Assembly (NCBI GenBank): GCA_963733845.1
Contig: CAVTEM010000012.1
Span: forward strand, 186,001 to 250,000
Length of the DNA: 64,000 nucleotides
Source: DATFQE01 sp963733845
Lineage (GTDB): Bacteria > Actinomycetota > Thermoleophilia > Gaiellales > Gaiellaceae
Direction: 5' to 3'
The position numbers were made by a program, and so were the translations under genes. The notes below the pieces were generated by a model. The model searched no databases. It was given only the letters and a program-made list of their open reading frames with translations, and was not told the origin of the DNA. Below are positions 9,202-19,200 of this stretch, one piece after another (position 1 is the stretch's first letter; each line of letters opens with the position of its first letter).

Positions 9202-10205
9202 GCCGCACGCTCCACGAGGTCGATCTCGGGCATCGGCACGGCCTCGAGCACCGAGTCGACGATCGAGCCGGCGTCGACGTCCGCGGCGAGCGCCTCGTAG
9301 CTGAGCACGACGCGGTGGTGGAGCGCGTCCCTCGCCAGCTCGCGGACGTCCTGCGGGAGCACGTAGTCCCGGCCGCGGATGACCGCGAGGGCGCGGGCGG
9401 CGCTCATCAGCGAGATCGGCCCGCGTGGGCTGACGCCGTAGGCCACGTACTCCACCAGCTCGGACAGCCCGACCGACTCGGGGTCGCGCGTGGCGCACGC
9501 GACCTGAACCGCGTAGCGCGAGAGCGCCGGGTCGACGTACACCCCGCGGACGCGCTCCCGCAGCGCGAGGAGCTCCTCCAGGCTGACGATCGAGCGCACT
9601 TCGGCGAGGCCGGCGAGCGCGCGCTCCACGACCGTGAGCTCGTCCTCGGGCTCGGGGTAGCCGACGACGACCTTGAGCATGAAGCGGTCGACCTGGGCCT
9701 CCGGCAGCGGGTAGGTGCCTTCGGACTCGATCGGGTTCTGCGTCGCCAGCACGAGGAACGGGTGCGGGGCGGCGAACGACTGCTTGCCGATCGTCACCTG
9801 CCGCTCCTGCATCACCTCGAGCAGTGCGGACTGCACCTTGGCCGGCGCGCGGTTGATCTCGTCCGCGAGCAGGAAGTTGCAGAACACCGGCCCCAGGTCG
9901 ACGTCGAACGAGCCGTCCTTCGGCCGGTAGACCCTCGTGCCGACCAGGTCGCTCGGCATCAGGTCGGGGGTGAACTGGATGCGGTTGAAGGTGCCGCCGA
10001 GGACCTGGGCGGTCGTCTTGATCGTGAGCGTCTTCGCCAGGCCCGGGACGCCCTCCATGAGCAGGTGGCCGTCGGCGAGCAGGCAGACGAGCAGGCGCTC
10101 GAGCATCGTGTCCTGGCCGGCGATCACGCGCTTGATCTCGAAGAGCGCCCGCTCGAGCGACTCCTCGGCGCCGGCCGGCCCTGCGGTCGAGAGTGGTCCA
10201 TGCAT
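9198..10205 (-). CDS. MoxR-family AAA+ ATPase
   Basis: About 335 residues. Walker A EGVPGLAKT, Walker B NFLLADEINRA, sensor segment ATQNPIESEGTYPLPEAQVDRFM and a C-terminal AAA lid, all typical of MoxR. The ATG at 10205 is preferred because AAAGGAG lies about 10 bases upstream; GTG 10235 is an alternative with no ribosome site. First gene of the operon that continues with DUF58 and VWA proteins. Divergent from dinB across about 115 bases. Confidence 0.93.
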   Translation of the reverse strand: MHGPLSTAGPAGAEESLERALFEIKRVIAGQDTMLERLLVCLLADGHLLMEGVPGLAKTLTIKTTAQVLGGTFNRIQFTPDLMPSDLVGTRVYRPKDGSFDVDLGPVFCNFLLADEINRAPAKVQSALLEVMQERQVTIGKQSFAAPHPFLVLATQNPIESEGTYPLPEAQVDRFMLKVVVGYPEPEDELTVVERALAGLAEVRSIVSLEELLALRERVRGVYVDPALSRYAVQVACATRDPESVGLSELVEYVAYGVSPRGPISLMSAARALAVIRGRDYVLPQDVRELARDALHHRVVLSYEALAADVDAGSIVDSVLEAVPMPEIDLVERAA

Positions 10206-10304
10206 CGGTCTCGGTCTCCTTTCGGTGGTGTGCACCAGCCAGAGAACCGGCCGTGTCTAAGCGCGTTCTGAGAGCAACCTGAAGGAATCCCAAGAAGTGC
10301 CTGC

Positions 10305-10327
10305 GTTCGTATGCGAACATATGTTCG
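10305..10327. promoter_or_regulatory. SOS/LexA operator at the dinB start, three alternating half-sites
   Basis: CGAAC-ATAT-GTTCG at 10314-10327 is a perfect match to the actinobacterial/Firmicute LexA box (CGAAC N4 GTTCG). Immediately upstream GTTCG-TATG at 10305-10313 adds a third half-site with the same 4-base spacing. The box covers the ATG at 10321 and touches the GTG at 10327, so LexA would sit on the translation start or the start of a leaderless message. It also lies between the divergent moxR and dinB genes. Confidence 0.8.
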
Positions 10328-11517
10328 TGTCGGACGAGGCCAGCATCCTCCACGCCGACCTGGACTCGTTCTTCGCCTCGGTCGAGCAGCGGGACGATCC
10401 GCGCCTGCGCGGACGGCCGGTGATCGTGGGGCTGGGCGTCGTGCTCGCGGCCAGCTACGAGGCGAAGGCGTACGGCATTCGCAACGCGATGCCGGGAGGC
10501 CGTGCCCGGCGGTTGTGCCCGGACGCGATCGTGGTCCCGCCCCGCATGTCGGCGTACTCGGAGGCGAGCAAGGCGGTCTACCGCGTCTTCGAGGACACGT
10601 CCCCGGCGGTCGAGGGGCTCTCGATCGACGAGGCGTTCCTGGACGTCCGCGGGGTACGGCGGCTCTCAGGGAGCGCCCCCGAGATCGCGGTCCGGCTGCG
10701 GCGCGACGTGCGAGAGCGTGTGGGCCTGCCGATCACGGTCGGGATCGCGCGCACGAAGCACCTCGCCAAGGTGGCGAGCGCGGTCGCCAAGCCCGACGGC
10801 TTGCTGCTCGTGCCGCCGGGCCGGGAGTCCGCGTTCCTCCACCCGCTCCCGATCGAGCGGCTGTGGGGCGTCGGCCCGGTCACCTCACGCAAGCTGCGCG
10901 AGCGCGGAATCACGACGGTGGGCCAGGTTGCGCTGCTCGGGGAGGCGACGCTCGTGTCGCTGCTCGGCCGGGCAGCGGGCAGGCACATCCACGCGCTCGC
11001 GCACAACCGCGACCCGCGGCGGGTCGAGCACCGCCGGCGTCGCGGCTCGATCGGGTCGCAGCACGCCCTCGGGCGCAGGCAGCGCACGCACGAAGAGATC
11101 GACGCCGTGCTCGTCGGCATCGTCGACCGCGTCACGCGCCGGCTGCGGAAGGCCAACCGCGTCGGCCGCACGGTCGTCCTGCGGCTGCGCTTCGACGACT
11201 TCTCGCGGGCGACCCGCTCCCACACGCTCCCTCGGGCCACGTCCCGGACGAACGAAATCCTCGCGACCGCCCGCGGCCTGCTCGCCGCGGCGGGGCCGCT
11301 GATCGAGGAGCGCGGCCTCACACTGGTCGGCGTCGCAGTCGCCAACCTCCTGGACGCGTCGACCCTACAGCTGCCCCTCCCGTTCCGCCGCCGCGACGAC
11401 TACGCCCTGGACTTCGCCATGGACGAGATCCGCGAGCGCTACGGTGCGGACGCGGTGAAGCGGGCCGTCCTGCTCGACCGCGACACCGGCTTCTCGATGC
11501 CGCTGCTCCCGGACTAG
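10321..11517 (+). CDS. dinB: DNA polymerase IV (Y-family, DinB)
   Basis: About 398 residues. Y-family signatures: ILHADLDSFFASVEQR (catalytic Asp), AASYEAKAYGIRNAMPG, the acidic pair in GLSIDEAFLDV, TVGIARTKHLAKVASAVAKPDGL and a little-finger domain with LRLRFDDFSRATRS. Start is uncertain: GTG 10297 has AAGGAA 9 bases upstream, ATG 10321 lies inside the SOS box, and GTG 10327 gives MSDEASILHADLD, closest to the usual family length. Damage-inducible lesion-bypass synthesis is expected from the LexA site. Its stop shares bases with the stop of the converging GNAT gene. Confidence 0.92.
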   Translation: MFVSDEASILHADLDSFFASVEQRDDPRLRGRPVIVGLGVVLAASYEAKAYGIRNAMPGGRARRLCPDAIVVPPRMSAYSEASKAVYRVFEDTSPAVEGLSIDEAFLDVRGVRRLSGSAPEIAVRLRRDVRERVGLPITVGIARTKHLAKVASAVAKPDGLLLVPPGRESAFLHPLPIERLWGVGPVTSRKLRERGITTVGQVALLGEATLVSLLGRAAGRHIHALAHNRDPRRVEHRRRRGSIGSQHALGRRQRTHEEIDAVLVGIVDRVTRRLRKANRVGRTVVLRLRFDDFSRATRSHTLPRATSRTNEILATARGLLAAAGPLIEERGLTLVGVAVANLLDASTLQLPLPFRRRDDYALDFAMDEIRERYGADAVKRAVLLDRDTGFSMPLLPD

Positions 11518-12056
11518 TCCGTGCGCAGCCGCGCCCAAACGGCCTGGTCGAGCCGGATGTCCTCCTTGAACCAGACGGAGCGCAGAACGCCCTCGCGGAC
11601 GTACCCGGCGCGCTCCGCCACCCGCTCCGAGGCGGCGTTGGTGCTGTCGATCAGCAGCTCGAGCCGCTCGAAACCGAGCTCCTCGAAGCCCCAGTCGGTC
11701 AGCAGCCGCACGGCACGGGTCGCCGCGCCGCGGCCCCGTGCGGACGGCGTCAGCACGTACCCGATCTCGCCCTGGCGCCCCTCCCAGTCGATGCCGACGA
11801 CCATGCCGAGGCCGAGGAACTCGCCGTCGTGCGACTCGATCGCGAACCCCGCGCGGGTGCCGTCTCGCCAGGACTCTTCGTAGCGATCGATCCAGGTGCC
11901 CGCGAAACCGGGCGACGGCTCGCTGGGCACGCGGGTGTTCCGACGCACGTCGGCGTCCTCGAGCATCGCCTCGACCGCGGGCTCGTGGCGGCGGGCCATC
12001 GGCACGAGCCGGATCGCGTCGTCGGCGAGCGGCGGTTCGGGCGGCTCCAGGATCAC
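11514..12056 (-). CDS. GNAT family N-acetyltransferase (RimJ/RimL-like)
   Basis: 180 residues, GTG start. The acetyl-CoA site is in GEIGYVLTPSARGRGAATRAVRLLTDWGFEELGFERLEL, followed by STNAASERVAERAGYVREGVLR, the usual RimJ/RimL ending. Substrate cannot be told. Converges with dinB, the two stops overlapping at the CTAG palindrome; it is divergent from the tRNA-Ala gene. Confidence 0.9.
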   Translation of the reverse strand: MILEPPEPPLADDAIRLVPMARRHEPAVEAMLEDADVRRNTRVPSEPSPGFAGTWIDRYEESWRDGTRAGFAIESHDGEFLGLGMVVGIDWEGRQGEIGYVLTPSARGRGAATRAVRLLTDWGFEELGFERLELLIDSTNAASERVAERAGYVREGVLRSVWFKEDIRLDQAVWARLRTD

Positions 12057-12099
12057 GTGCCGAATGATTGCCGAGGACGGCGCTACGATTGCCGCACAC

Positions 12100-12172
12100 G
12101 GGGCGTTAGCTCAGCTGGGAGAGCGTCGGCTTTGCAAGCCGAAGGTCACCGGTTCGATCCCGGTACGCTCCA
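12100..12172 (+). tRNA. tRNA-Ala (anticodon TGC)
   Basis: 73 bases form a complete cloverleaf: acceptor GGGGCGT with ACGCTCC, anticodon stem TCGGC/GCCGA around CTTTGCAAG, T arm ACCGG-TTCGATC-CCGGT. The G3:U70 acceptor pair is the alanine identity element. CCA is not encoded; A73 is the discriminator. Confidence 0.97.
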
Positions 12173-12176
12173 ACGA

Positions 12177-12202
12177 GAAAGCCCCCGTAAACGGGGGCTT
12201 TC
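12177..12202 (+). terminator. Rho-independent terminator after tRNA-Ala
   Basis: An 11-base stem (GAAAGCCCCCG with CGGGGGCTTTC) closes a short TAAA loop 5 bases after the tRNA, with T residues at the 3' end of the stem. About 230 further bases to 12431 hold no recognisable gene. Confidence 0.85.
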
Positions 12203-12431
12203 ACTTGTCCGTTCGCTTGCATCCGGGTCAGGATGCTCGCCTATGGAAACGGTTTTGGAAACGTCAGTTTCGCGTCGACTCCGGCCCCAACCTCACTCCG
12301 CAGGCACGCATGAAGAATCCAAGCGAGTAAGCAATCGCCGATGCGGCAATACAACTCGTGTGGATCCGTGGCATGACTAGTTGGCATTTCCGGTCGCCCC
12401 AATCGTTCTCGTCGTGCAGATTGGAGCTCTC

Positions 12432-12662
12432 ATGCACCGGCGCTCGATTCGGTGGATCCTCGGAATCGCTTGTCCCGGCGCGATCACGGCGATGTTCGCG
12501 TACGTTTCGTCGCTGCCGACGGGTGAGGAAGAGGGTGTCAACCTCGGGGCGGCTGTTTTGCTGATCTGGTTGCTGGCCTCCTACCTCGTGCTCGCCGTCG
12601 CCGTCGTTCGCGAGGTCGTCGCGGCAGTCCTGGGGCGCGATCGTCTCGCCGAGCCGTCCTAG
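12432..12662 (+). CDS. Small two-helix membrane protein
   Basis: 76 residues from ATG 12432, which has GGAG five bases upstream; a TTG at 12381 would add 17 residues. Two hydrophobic segments (ILGIACPGAITAMFAYV and AAVLLIWLLASYLVLAVAVV) are separated by an acidic loop. No family recognised. It lies between the tRNA-Ala terminator and the converging lipoprotein gene, ending 9 bases from that gene's stop. Confidence 0.55.
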   Translation: MHRRSIRWILGIACPGAITAMFAYVSSLPTGEEEGVNLGAAVLLIWLLASYLVLAVAVVREVVAAVLGRDRLAEPS

Positions 12663-12671
12663 CGGAATCGC

Positions 12672-13223
12672 CTACGAGGTCTCATCCGCTTCGGCTCGCA
12701 GTTCGTCCATCGCTGCTTGCAGGCGCCTCAGCTGCTCATCGGCTTTGTCCGGCTCTGGATAGATCACGCAGTCGACGTTGAGAAGCTTGAAATGGGTCTC
12801 CTCGTCGCCGGGGTACTGAACGCGCTCAACTGTCTTTGGCGCCGCAGGGCCGGCAGCTTCCCGGAGCATGCAGGTCACCGCGCCTTCCTCCTGCGTGATC
12901 TCGCGTTCCCGCTCGGCGTTTGCGTCGGGGCCGTAGAGCACGACGTTCGCGGCTTGACTCACCACGCTGGGATCGGGCTGACACGCCGGATCGGAGTAGA
13001 GCGTGATCCCTTGGCGTCGGCCGACCTCGATCACCGTCTCGAGCTCGAGCGGGCGGGTCGGCCCGCCGCGGCACCGCTGTCCCGCGGGCGGAAGCTCGCC
13101 GGTCTCGCCGGCGTTCGTCGTTGTTCCGGCCGCCGGCTCCGATTCGCCGCCGCCGCACGCGGCGAGCGAGCCTGCCGCTACTACGGCTGCCAGCAGCGAG
13201 ATCCACACCGACTGATTTCTCAC
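12672..13223 (-). CDS. Lipoprotein overlapping the RHS toxin gene, candidate immunity protein
   Basis: 183 residues from GTG 13223. Type II signal peptide with lipobox SLAAC-GGGES, then a Thr/Gly-rich linker. The mature part has four cysteines (QRCRGG, DPACQP, VTCMLR, VDCVIY), suggesting disulfides outside the cytoplasm. No known domain recognised. The start overlaps the RHS stop (GTGA), so it is the only gene translationally coupled to that toxin-like gene. Immunity proteins of polymorphic toxins usually sit in exactly this position, and lipoprotein immunity is known for membrane-attacking lipases. The immunity role is inference from position and localisation. Confidence 0.75.
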   Translation of the reverse strand: MRNQSVWISLLAAVVAAGSLAACGGGESEPAAGTTTNAGETGELPPAGQRCRGGPTRPLELETVIEVGRRQGITLYSDPACQPDPSVVSQAANVVLYGPDANAEREREITQEEGAVTCMLREAAGPAAPKTVERVQYPGDEETHFKLLNVDCVIYPEPDKADEQLRRLQAAMDELRAEADETS

Positions 13224-16200
13224 CGGTACGGAATCACCCAGTCGATGATCTTGCCCCGGATCTCCCGGGCCGTGTCCTGAGGAGTCTTGTAATACGGCGG
13301 GTAGCTGTGCTGGTGCACCCACCTCAGGCAGCGGGCGCGGATGAGCCGGCCCTTCATCCGGTACGGGCATCCGGTCACGCCTTGCGGATCCGGGCGCAAC
13401 GCCTTCATCCGCCACGAGCCGCCTCCATACTGCCACACGCCCCAGTGGTAGACGCGTGCGATCCCCAAGCACACCTTCTTGCGCGGCCAGTTCCAGAAGT
13501 GCTCGAACTGATTGTCGCACTGGCGATTGAGGTTGACGTGGAAGTTGTCGTCGCAGACCTTACGGTACGTCCGCCACAGCCCGTAGCAGACATCGTGCAT
13601 GCGGCAGGGCTGCCGGAAGTCGCCGAAGCTCGGCCCCGAAACGTGGTAGCGACGGAGCTCGATGTCGATCTTGTCGGGCACGATCGTGCACTCGTTGCGA
13701 GACGCTACGTGCCCGTCGATCTCGACCAACTCGACTGGGTTTCCACCGGCGAACGCGTACCGGTTCTGCAGCGTGAGATCCTGCGCGAGCGCGGCATCCG
13801 CCGTGGAGATCTCGAACTCGTCAGGACGGATGAAGCGACCGACGTCGGTCGAGTAGCGACGGGCGCCCATGTCGAGAGTGGTCGAGCCCGGGTCGGACCG
13901 CTTCGCGTTGAAGCGATAAGGGTTCGCCTGCTGGAAGCGGCCGGGATCGCCCTGCGTGAGGGCGGCGTCCTCGGCGCCGTACGGCCTGTAGCCGTAGCTC
14001 GCCCGCACCTCGGCTCCGGCGTCGAGGTCGACCAGGAGCGAGACGTCGGTGTGGACGTTGGCAGCGTAGGCCCGGCTCTGCGTCGGTGCGCCGCCGGCCG
14101 GTCCGATGTCGAGCGAGAGGAGCCGCGCGTCGAGGCCGTACGTGTAGGAGTAGGTCTTGGCCTCGTCGCTTCGGCTCTCGCTGCCGACCAGGTCGGAAGC
14201 GCCCAGGTGCACGAACGTCGTCGTTCGCTGCCCCTGCCCGGCGTGCGTCTCCGTTTCCTCGTAGAGGCGCTTCAGCGGATCGTGGTCGTAGTCGGCCTCG
14301 TCGGTCAGCGACCCGCTCGAGTAGCGCCGGTAGCTCTGGAGGCGACCCTGGTAATGCCAGCCCAGGTCCTCCTCGAGGCTTGCATCGATCGGCGCTCCCT
14401 GTCCGGGCGCGGGCGGACAAACGGCCGCGTTCTGGTTCGTGACGCAATCGAGGTTGCCGTCGTCCTCGTAGAAGTACTTGTGAACCCGGCCGCTGTTCTC
14501 GGTGGTCTGCGAGAGCCGGTTCCCGAGCGGGTAGTCGTAGTGGCGAATCGGGGTTCCGTGCGGTTCGACCTCGCACGCCTCGGACCACTCGTCCGTGACG
14601 TTCATTGCTGAGTCCAGTCGATAGCAGGTCGACTGCGTGCCGCTCGAGCGCGTTCGCTCCTCCTCGACCAGGTTCTCGCGCGGGCCGTATTCGTACTGCG
14701 TCACGCACGCGCCCGCGGTCTCGCAACCGGTCGGCGGTGCCGGAGGCGGCGGTCCGTGGAGGACGAAGGCATCGCTCGTGCGGTTGCCGTTCACATAGCG
14801 CCTCGCGCCGATCGGCCCCTCCTCGTAGCCGAGCGTGTGCTGCTCGGCGAGCGGGCCGTTCGCGTCGCCGCGGCGCGTCGTGAGCGTCTCCAGGTCCCCG
14901 TTCGCGAAGTACGTCCAAGCGGTCGTCCTCCGTGGCGCCCAGCTGGCGCTCGTTCGCCGGGCGAACGTCTCGTTCCGCTGCCAGCCGGTCGTGATGTAGC
15001 CGAGCGTCAGCTGACGGTCGCCTTCGCTGACGACGCGATCGGTTCCGAGGTCGAGGTCCTCGATCAGCTCGTCGACTTCGTTGTAGGCGAAGTCGTGGAA
15101 ACGGCCGGGCTGCAGCTCGCCGCCACCGTCGTTCTCGAGCCCGTTGTCCTCGCGCGTATCGACGTTGCCGTTCAGGTCGTAGCTGTACCTGGTGAAACGC
15201 CAGCTCGCCGCCGTGGACTCCTTCAGACGCGTCTTCGTGGCCTCGTCGTAGCCGTTGTACTCCGACTCGATCAGGAGGGTGAACGGGCGCCGCCCCTGGC
15301 CGCGGGCATCGACTGCCGTGCGACGGTTGTCGTTCGGGTCGTACGTGTACTCGGCGGAGTGGCCTTGCCGGTCGAGCTCTCGCTGCAGGAGCCCATCCGG
15401 GTAGTACTGCCAGTTCGTGGTCGTGCCCTGAGTCCGAGCGCTGAAGCGCTCCTTTTGCCACCCCTCGGCCGTGTAGTCGTAGACCACCCGCGCGTCGAGA
15501 TGGTCCTCGCTCGCCCGGATCCAGCCCGGATCCCAATGGTCGAAGTTCGTTCGCTTGTCGGGCGGGATCGGCGTCGTCGCGGTCGGCGTCTCGATCGCGA
15601 CCGGCAGCGACGTCATCGTGAGATTCCCGTTCCCGTCGTACGCGCGATGGACGTACGTGCGCGTCTGCCCGCCCGCCGTGGGCAGGTCGATCCGAGTCAG
15701 CTGGTCGACCGCGTCGTAGCGGTATTCCGTGACGTAGTCGACGAAGGGCGCCACACCGTTCGCCGCGTCCCAGGCGCGCGGAGTGATCTCGCGTGTGAGG
15801 TTGCCGACACCGTCGAACTCGAGCTTCGTCGTCAGCCGGCGTGTCGGGTTCCGCTGCGCGTCGGCTCTGAACGTCTCGATCGTCTTGACCAGCTCGTCGC
15901 GCTGATTGTATTCCAGATCTTGACGCGTGCCCTGCGCGTCGATGTCCGCGCTCACGTTGCCGTTGGCGTCGTAGCTGCGCGTTCCCGTCCGCGCCGGGCT
16001 TTGCGCGTCCGCGCGCACCGTCTCGGTTAGCTGCCGATGGGCGGCGTCGTAGGTGTACGACGTCGTGTATGGAACGACCGGCGGCGGGGACGCGTTGCAA
16101 TTCGGCGGCCCTACCAGATTGGCCTTCGGCGCCGTCATCATGAGCAGGTCGCCGGTCCCGTTTTCGTAGCAGTAATGCGTCTTGCGGGCCGGTACGCCGG

Positions 16201-19200
16201 CAGCGTCGTAGCGGATCTCGGTCTCGATGCGATCGAGCAGGTCGTACACGCTTCGCGTCGCGTAGTCGTCGAGCGGAGTCGCGGTCAAAACTCCCTTCGG
16301 AAGGGTCGTCTTCGTGAGGCGTCCAGCGAGGTCGTACTCGTAGGTCGTAGCTTCGTTTTGCTCTGGCTCCGTGACCCTCGTCTCGCGGTCCATCGCGTCG
16401 TACGTCGTCGTCGTCCGTTGCCGTACGCCGGAGCCGTAGTACGGCTGGATCTCGCTCACGACGTTGCCGTTCGCGTCGTATCCCGTCTCGCTGAAGATCA
16501 GCGTCGCGCGTTCGAATCGGGTCGACTTGGGCGAGCTTTGCCGACCCAACCGGTGGAAGCTGTCGTACTCGTAGACGTCCTTGTACTCGCGTTCGTTCGG
16601 GCCCATCTCACCCGCATGCAACGGGTCCTGGACAGTTCGCAGCAGGCCGTCGGAGTCGTAGCTCGTCCTTGTGATCTGCGACTTCGCGTCGATGGTCTCG
16701 AGCGGGAAGCCGTTCGCGTCGTAGGCGGAATACGTCGTCGTATGCCCGTTCGCGTCCGTCCGTGACGCGAGCGTCCCATCGCCGTTGTAGGCGGCCGCAG
16801 CGGTGTGGCCCTGTGGGTCGGTCACCGATGTGAGGTTGCCATTCCCGTCGTAGGCGTACGTGGTCTGGAAGTCGTTCGTGGGAACAGACGTCGCCGTCCC
16901 TTTCGGGGCGGTCCGAATCCTGAGCTGGCTCAGGTGCGGTATCGCCCGGCCGACCTTCCAGTTCGCGGCCGTGTCGGTGGTCGTCCCGTCGCCGTTGCGC
17001 ACCGAGAGGTTCTCGTACTCGTAGGTCGTGTGGTCGCGCAGCTGGTTCCACTCGTCGGTGACGAGCCCGTTCGCGTTGTAGGCGAACTCGACGTACCTGC
17101 CTGTGGGCTCGGTGACCCTGGCGAGCATCCGGTCGCCGTTCCAGGATTGTGTCGTCTGCTCGTTGCGCGGGTTGACGATGCTCGTCACCTTGCCCTCGAC
17201 GTCGTAGCCGTAGCGGTAGGTGCGTGAGAGCGGCTGGCTCACGGTCGTGACGCGGTTCGTGATGTCGTAGGCGTAGGTTGTGACCGCGCCGGCTCGGTCG
17301 GTGCGGGAGGCGAGCTTCCAGCGGTCCTCACCGTTGCCGGAGCCCAGGTAGCTGAAGAGCGTCTCGTTGCCGCGCGGGTCGCGGACGCTGTAAAGCCGGG
17401 TGGACTGGTTGGGGGTGCGTGGGTCGGGGTCGACCCGGTTCGCCGCCGAGGGGATGGCGGGGCCGTCGCCGGAGGAGGTCGTGTAGGTGAAGACGAAGCT
17501 GCGGTCGGCGAGGTAGGAGCCGTCGGCGTTCCTGCCCCCGCGTTGGATCAGCTTGCGCAGGTTCCCGTCCTCGTAGTACTCGAAGTCGAGCGGGCTCGCC
17601 GAGTGGTCGGTGATCCGCTTGATCTTGCCGCGGACGTGTGACTTGACCTTGTCCGCCTTCGCCCAGAAGGTGATGGTGAAGTCGCGGCCGCCGGCGTCGG
17701 TCACCTTGGTGATCCGCCGCTTCGGCCCGCCCGGATCCTCCGCAGGCGGCGTGTCCTGCACGGTGTACGTCAGCCGGTTGCCGTTCCTGTCCTCGACGAA
17801 GGTCGGATAGCCGTCGGAGTCGTAGAAGTACGTGACGCGATCAGGCGTCGTCAGCGCCCACTTCCGCGTAGCGTCGGTCGTCGAGTAGCGGCGCAGAAAG
17901 AGATGCACGCCGTCGGGCTCCTGGTAGGTGATCCCGTCGGCCGACGTGAAGCGGTGCGTGGTGCCGTCCGCGTCGGTGTATTCGATGTATTTGTTCGAGA
18001 GACCCGCGATCTCGTCCGCCTTGTTCGGGTGGACGTCGATCGGGTTGCCGAAGCGGGTCAGGCTCGAGATCGCGATCGAGAAGTTGTTGCCGGCCGGGCA
18101 CTCGCACTTCTTCTCGAGCGCGTTGTGCGTCAGCGTCACCGCTGTGTCGAGACCGCGCCCGGGCGCGCTGAAGGGTGTCCAGCGGACGAGCGAGTTCCCG
18201 TTTGCGACGTTGACCTCGTGTCGCATTCCGGCGCCGAGCTTCTCGCCCACGAAGTGGTAGTACGGCTCCATGCCGAGGGCGCCGCGCACGAGCGCTTTGT
18301 TGACGATCACGGGGTTCCCGAGCGGCTTGTTGCCCTTGTCGGCGAACCAGGCGACGCTCGTCTTGCTGTAGAGGTCGACTCCGAGCCGGTACTGCGCCTT
18401 GTTCACGCCGTCCGGAAGCGCGGGCGGATCGGCCAGCACGCGCAGCGTGCGCGCCTGGCCGGCAGGGAGGTCGCTACCCAGCGAGACCTCGGGGCCGTCG
18501 GTGACGACCGGCGTCGCGTCCGGGCTGTACCAGCGGTACTTGAGCACGACGTCGCTCAGCGCCCACGTGAGGTTGCTCGCGTTCGTGACGGTGACGTCGA
18601 TGCCCGCCTTGGCCTGAACGCTTGCGGCCGGGTCGTAGATCACGACCTGCGGGAACTCCGTCGAGCTGAAATCGGCCTTGAACTTGCTGCTGGCAGTGTT
18701 GGCGACGGTGACGCTCACCGGGCCAGAGTTGCTAATCCGCCCGGCACTGTCGTACGCCCGGCTCGTCAGCACGTGCGCGCCGTCGTAGGACGGGAGCGCG
18801 GAGTCGAGCGTGTTCCACGAGACGCTGTACGGCGCGGTCGCGTCTTCTGCGAAGCGAACGTCGTCGACGTAGAACTCGACCTTGCTCACCGACATGCCGC
18901 TCGCCGCCGCCGCGCTCGCGCCGACGGCGACCGAGCCGGTGACGACGCCGCCGGCCATCGGTGCCGTGATCGCGGTCGTCGGCAGCGGCCGGTTTTCCAC
19001 CGTGACGCTCGCGCCGGCGGACGTGGTCACGTTGCCCGCGTCGTCGGTCGCCCGTGCGGTCAGCGTGTGGACCGCGTTGGCGACCGACGTGGAGTTCCAC
19101 GTGACCGCGAACGGAGCCGCTGTATCGGTGCCGACGGGCGCGCCGTCGACGAGAAACTCGACCTTGTCCACGCGGCGGTCGTCCGCGGCGGCCGCCTCGA

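Noticed and set aside
12203..12431. Possible attachment site or integrase remnant downstream of tRNA-Ala
   Set aside because: No second copy of the tRNA 3' end and no recombinase motif could be found in the window.
13121..14611. Long plus-strand open frames opposite the RHS gene (13121-14611, 14756-16030, 17903-19459)
   Set aside because: Composition is typical of reverse-complement frames of high-GC coding DNA and the minus strand encodes a continuous conserved protein.
13900..17850. Regularly repeated DNA that could be taken for a direct-repeat or CRISPR array
   Set aside because: It encodes YD repeats of the RHS barrel; units vary and stay in frame, with no spacers.
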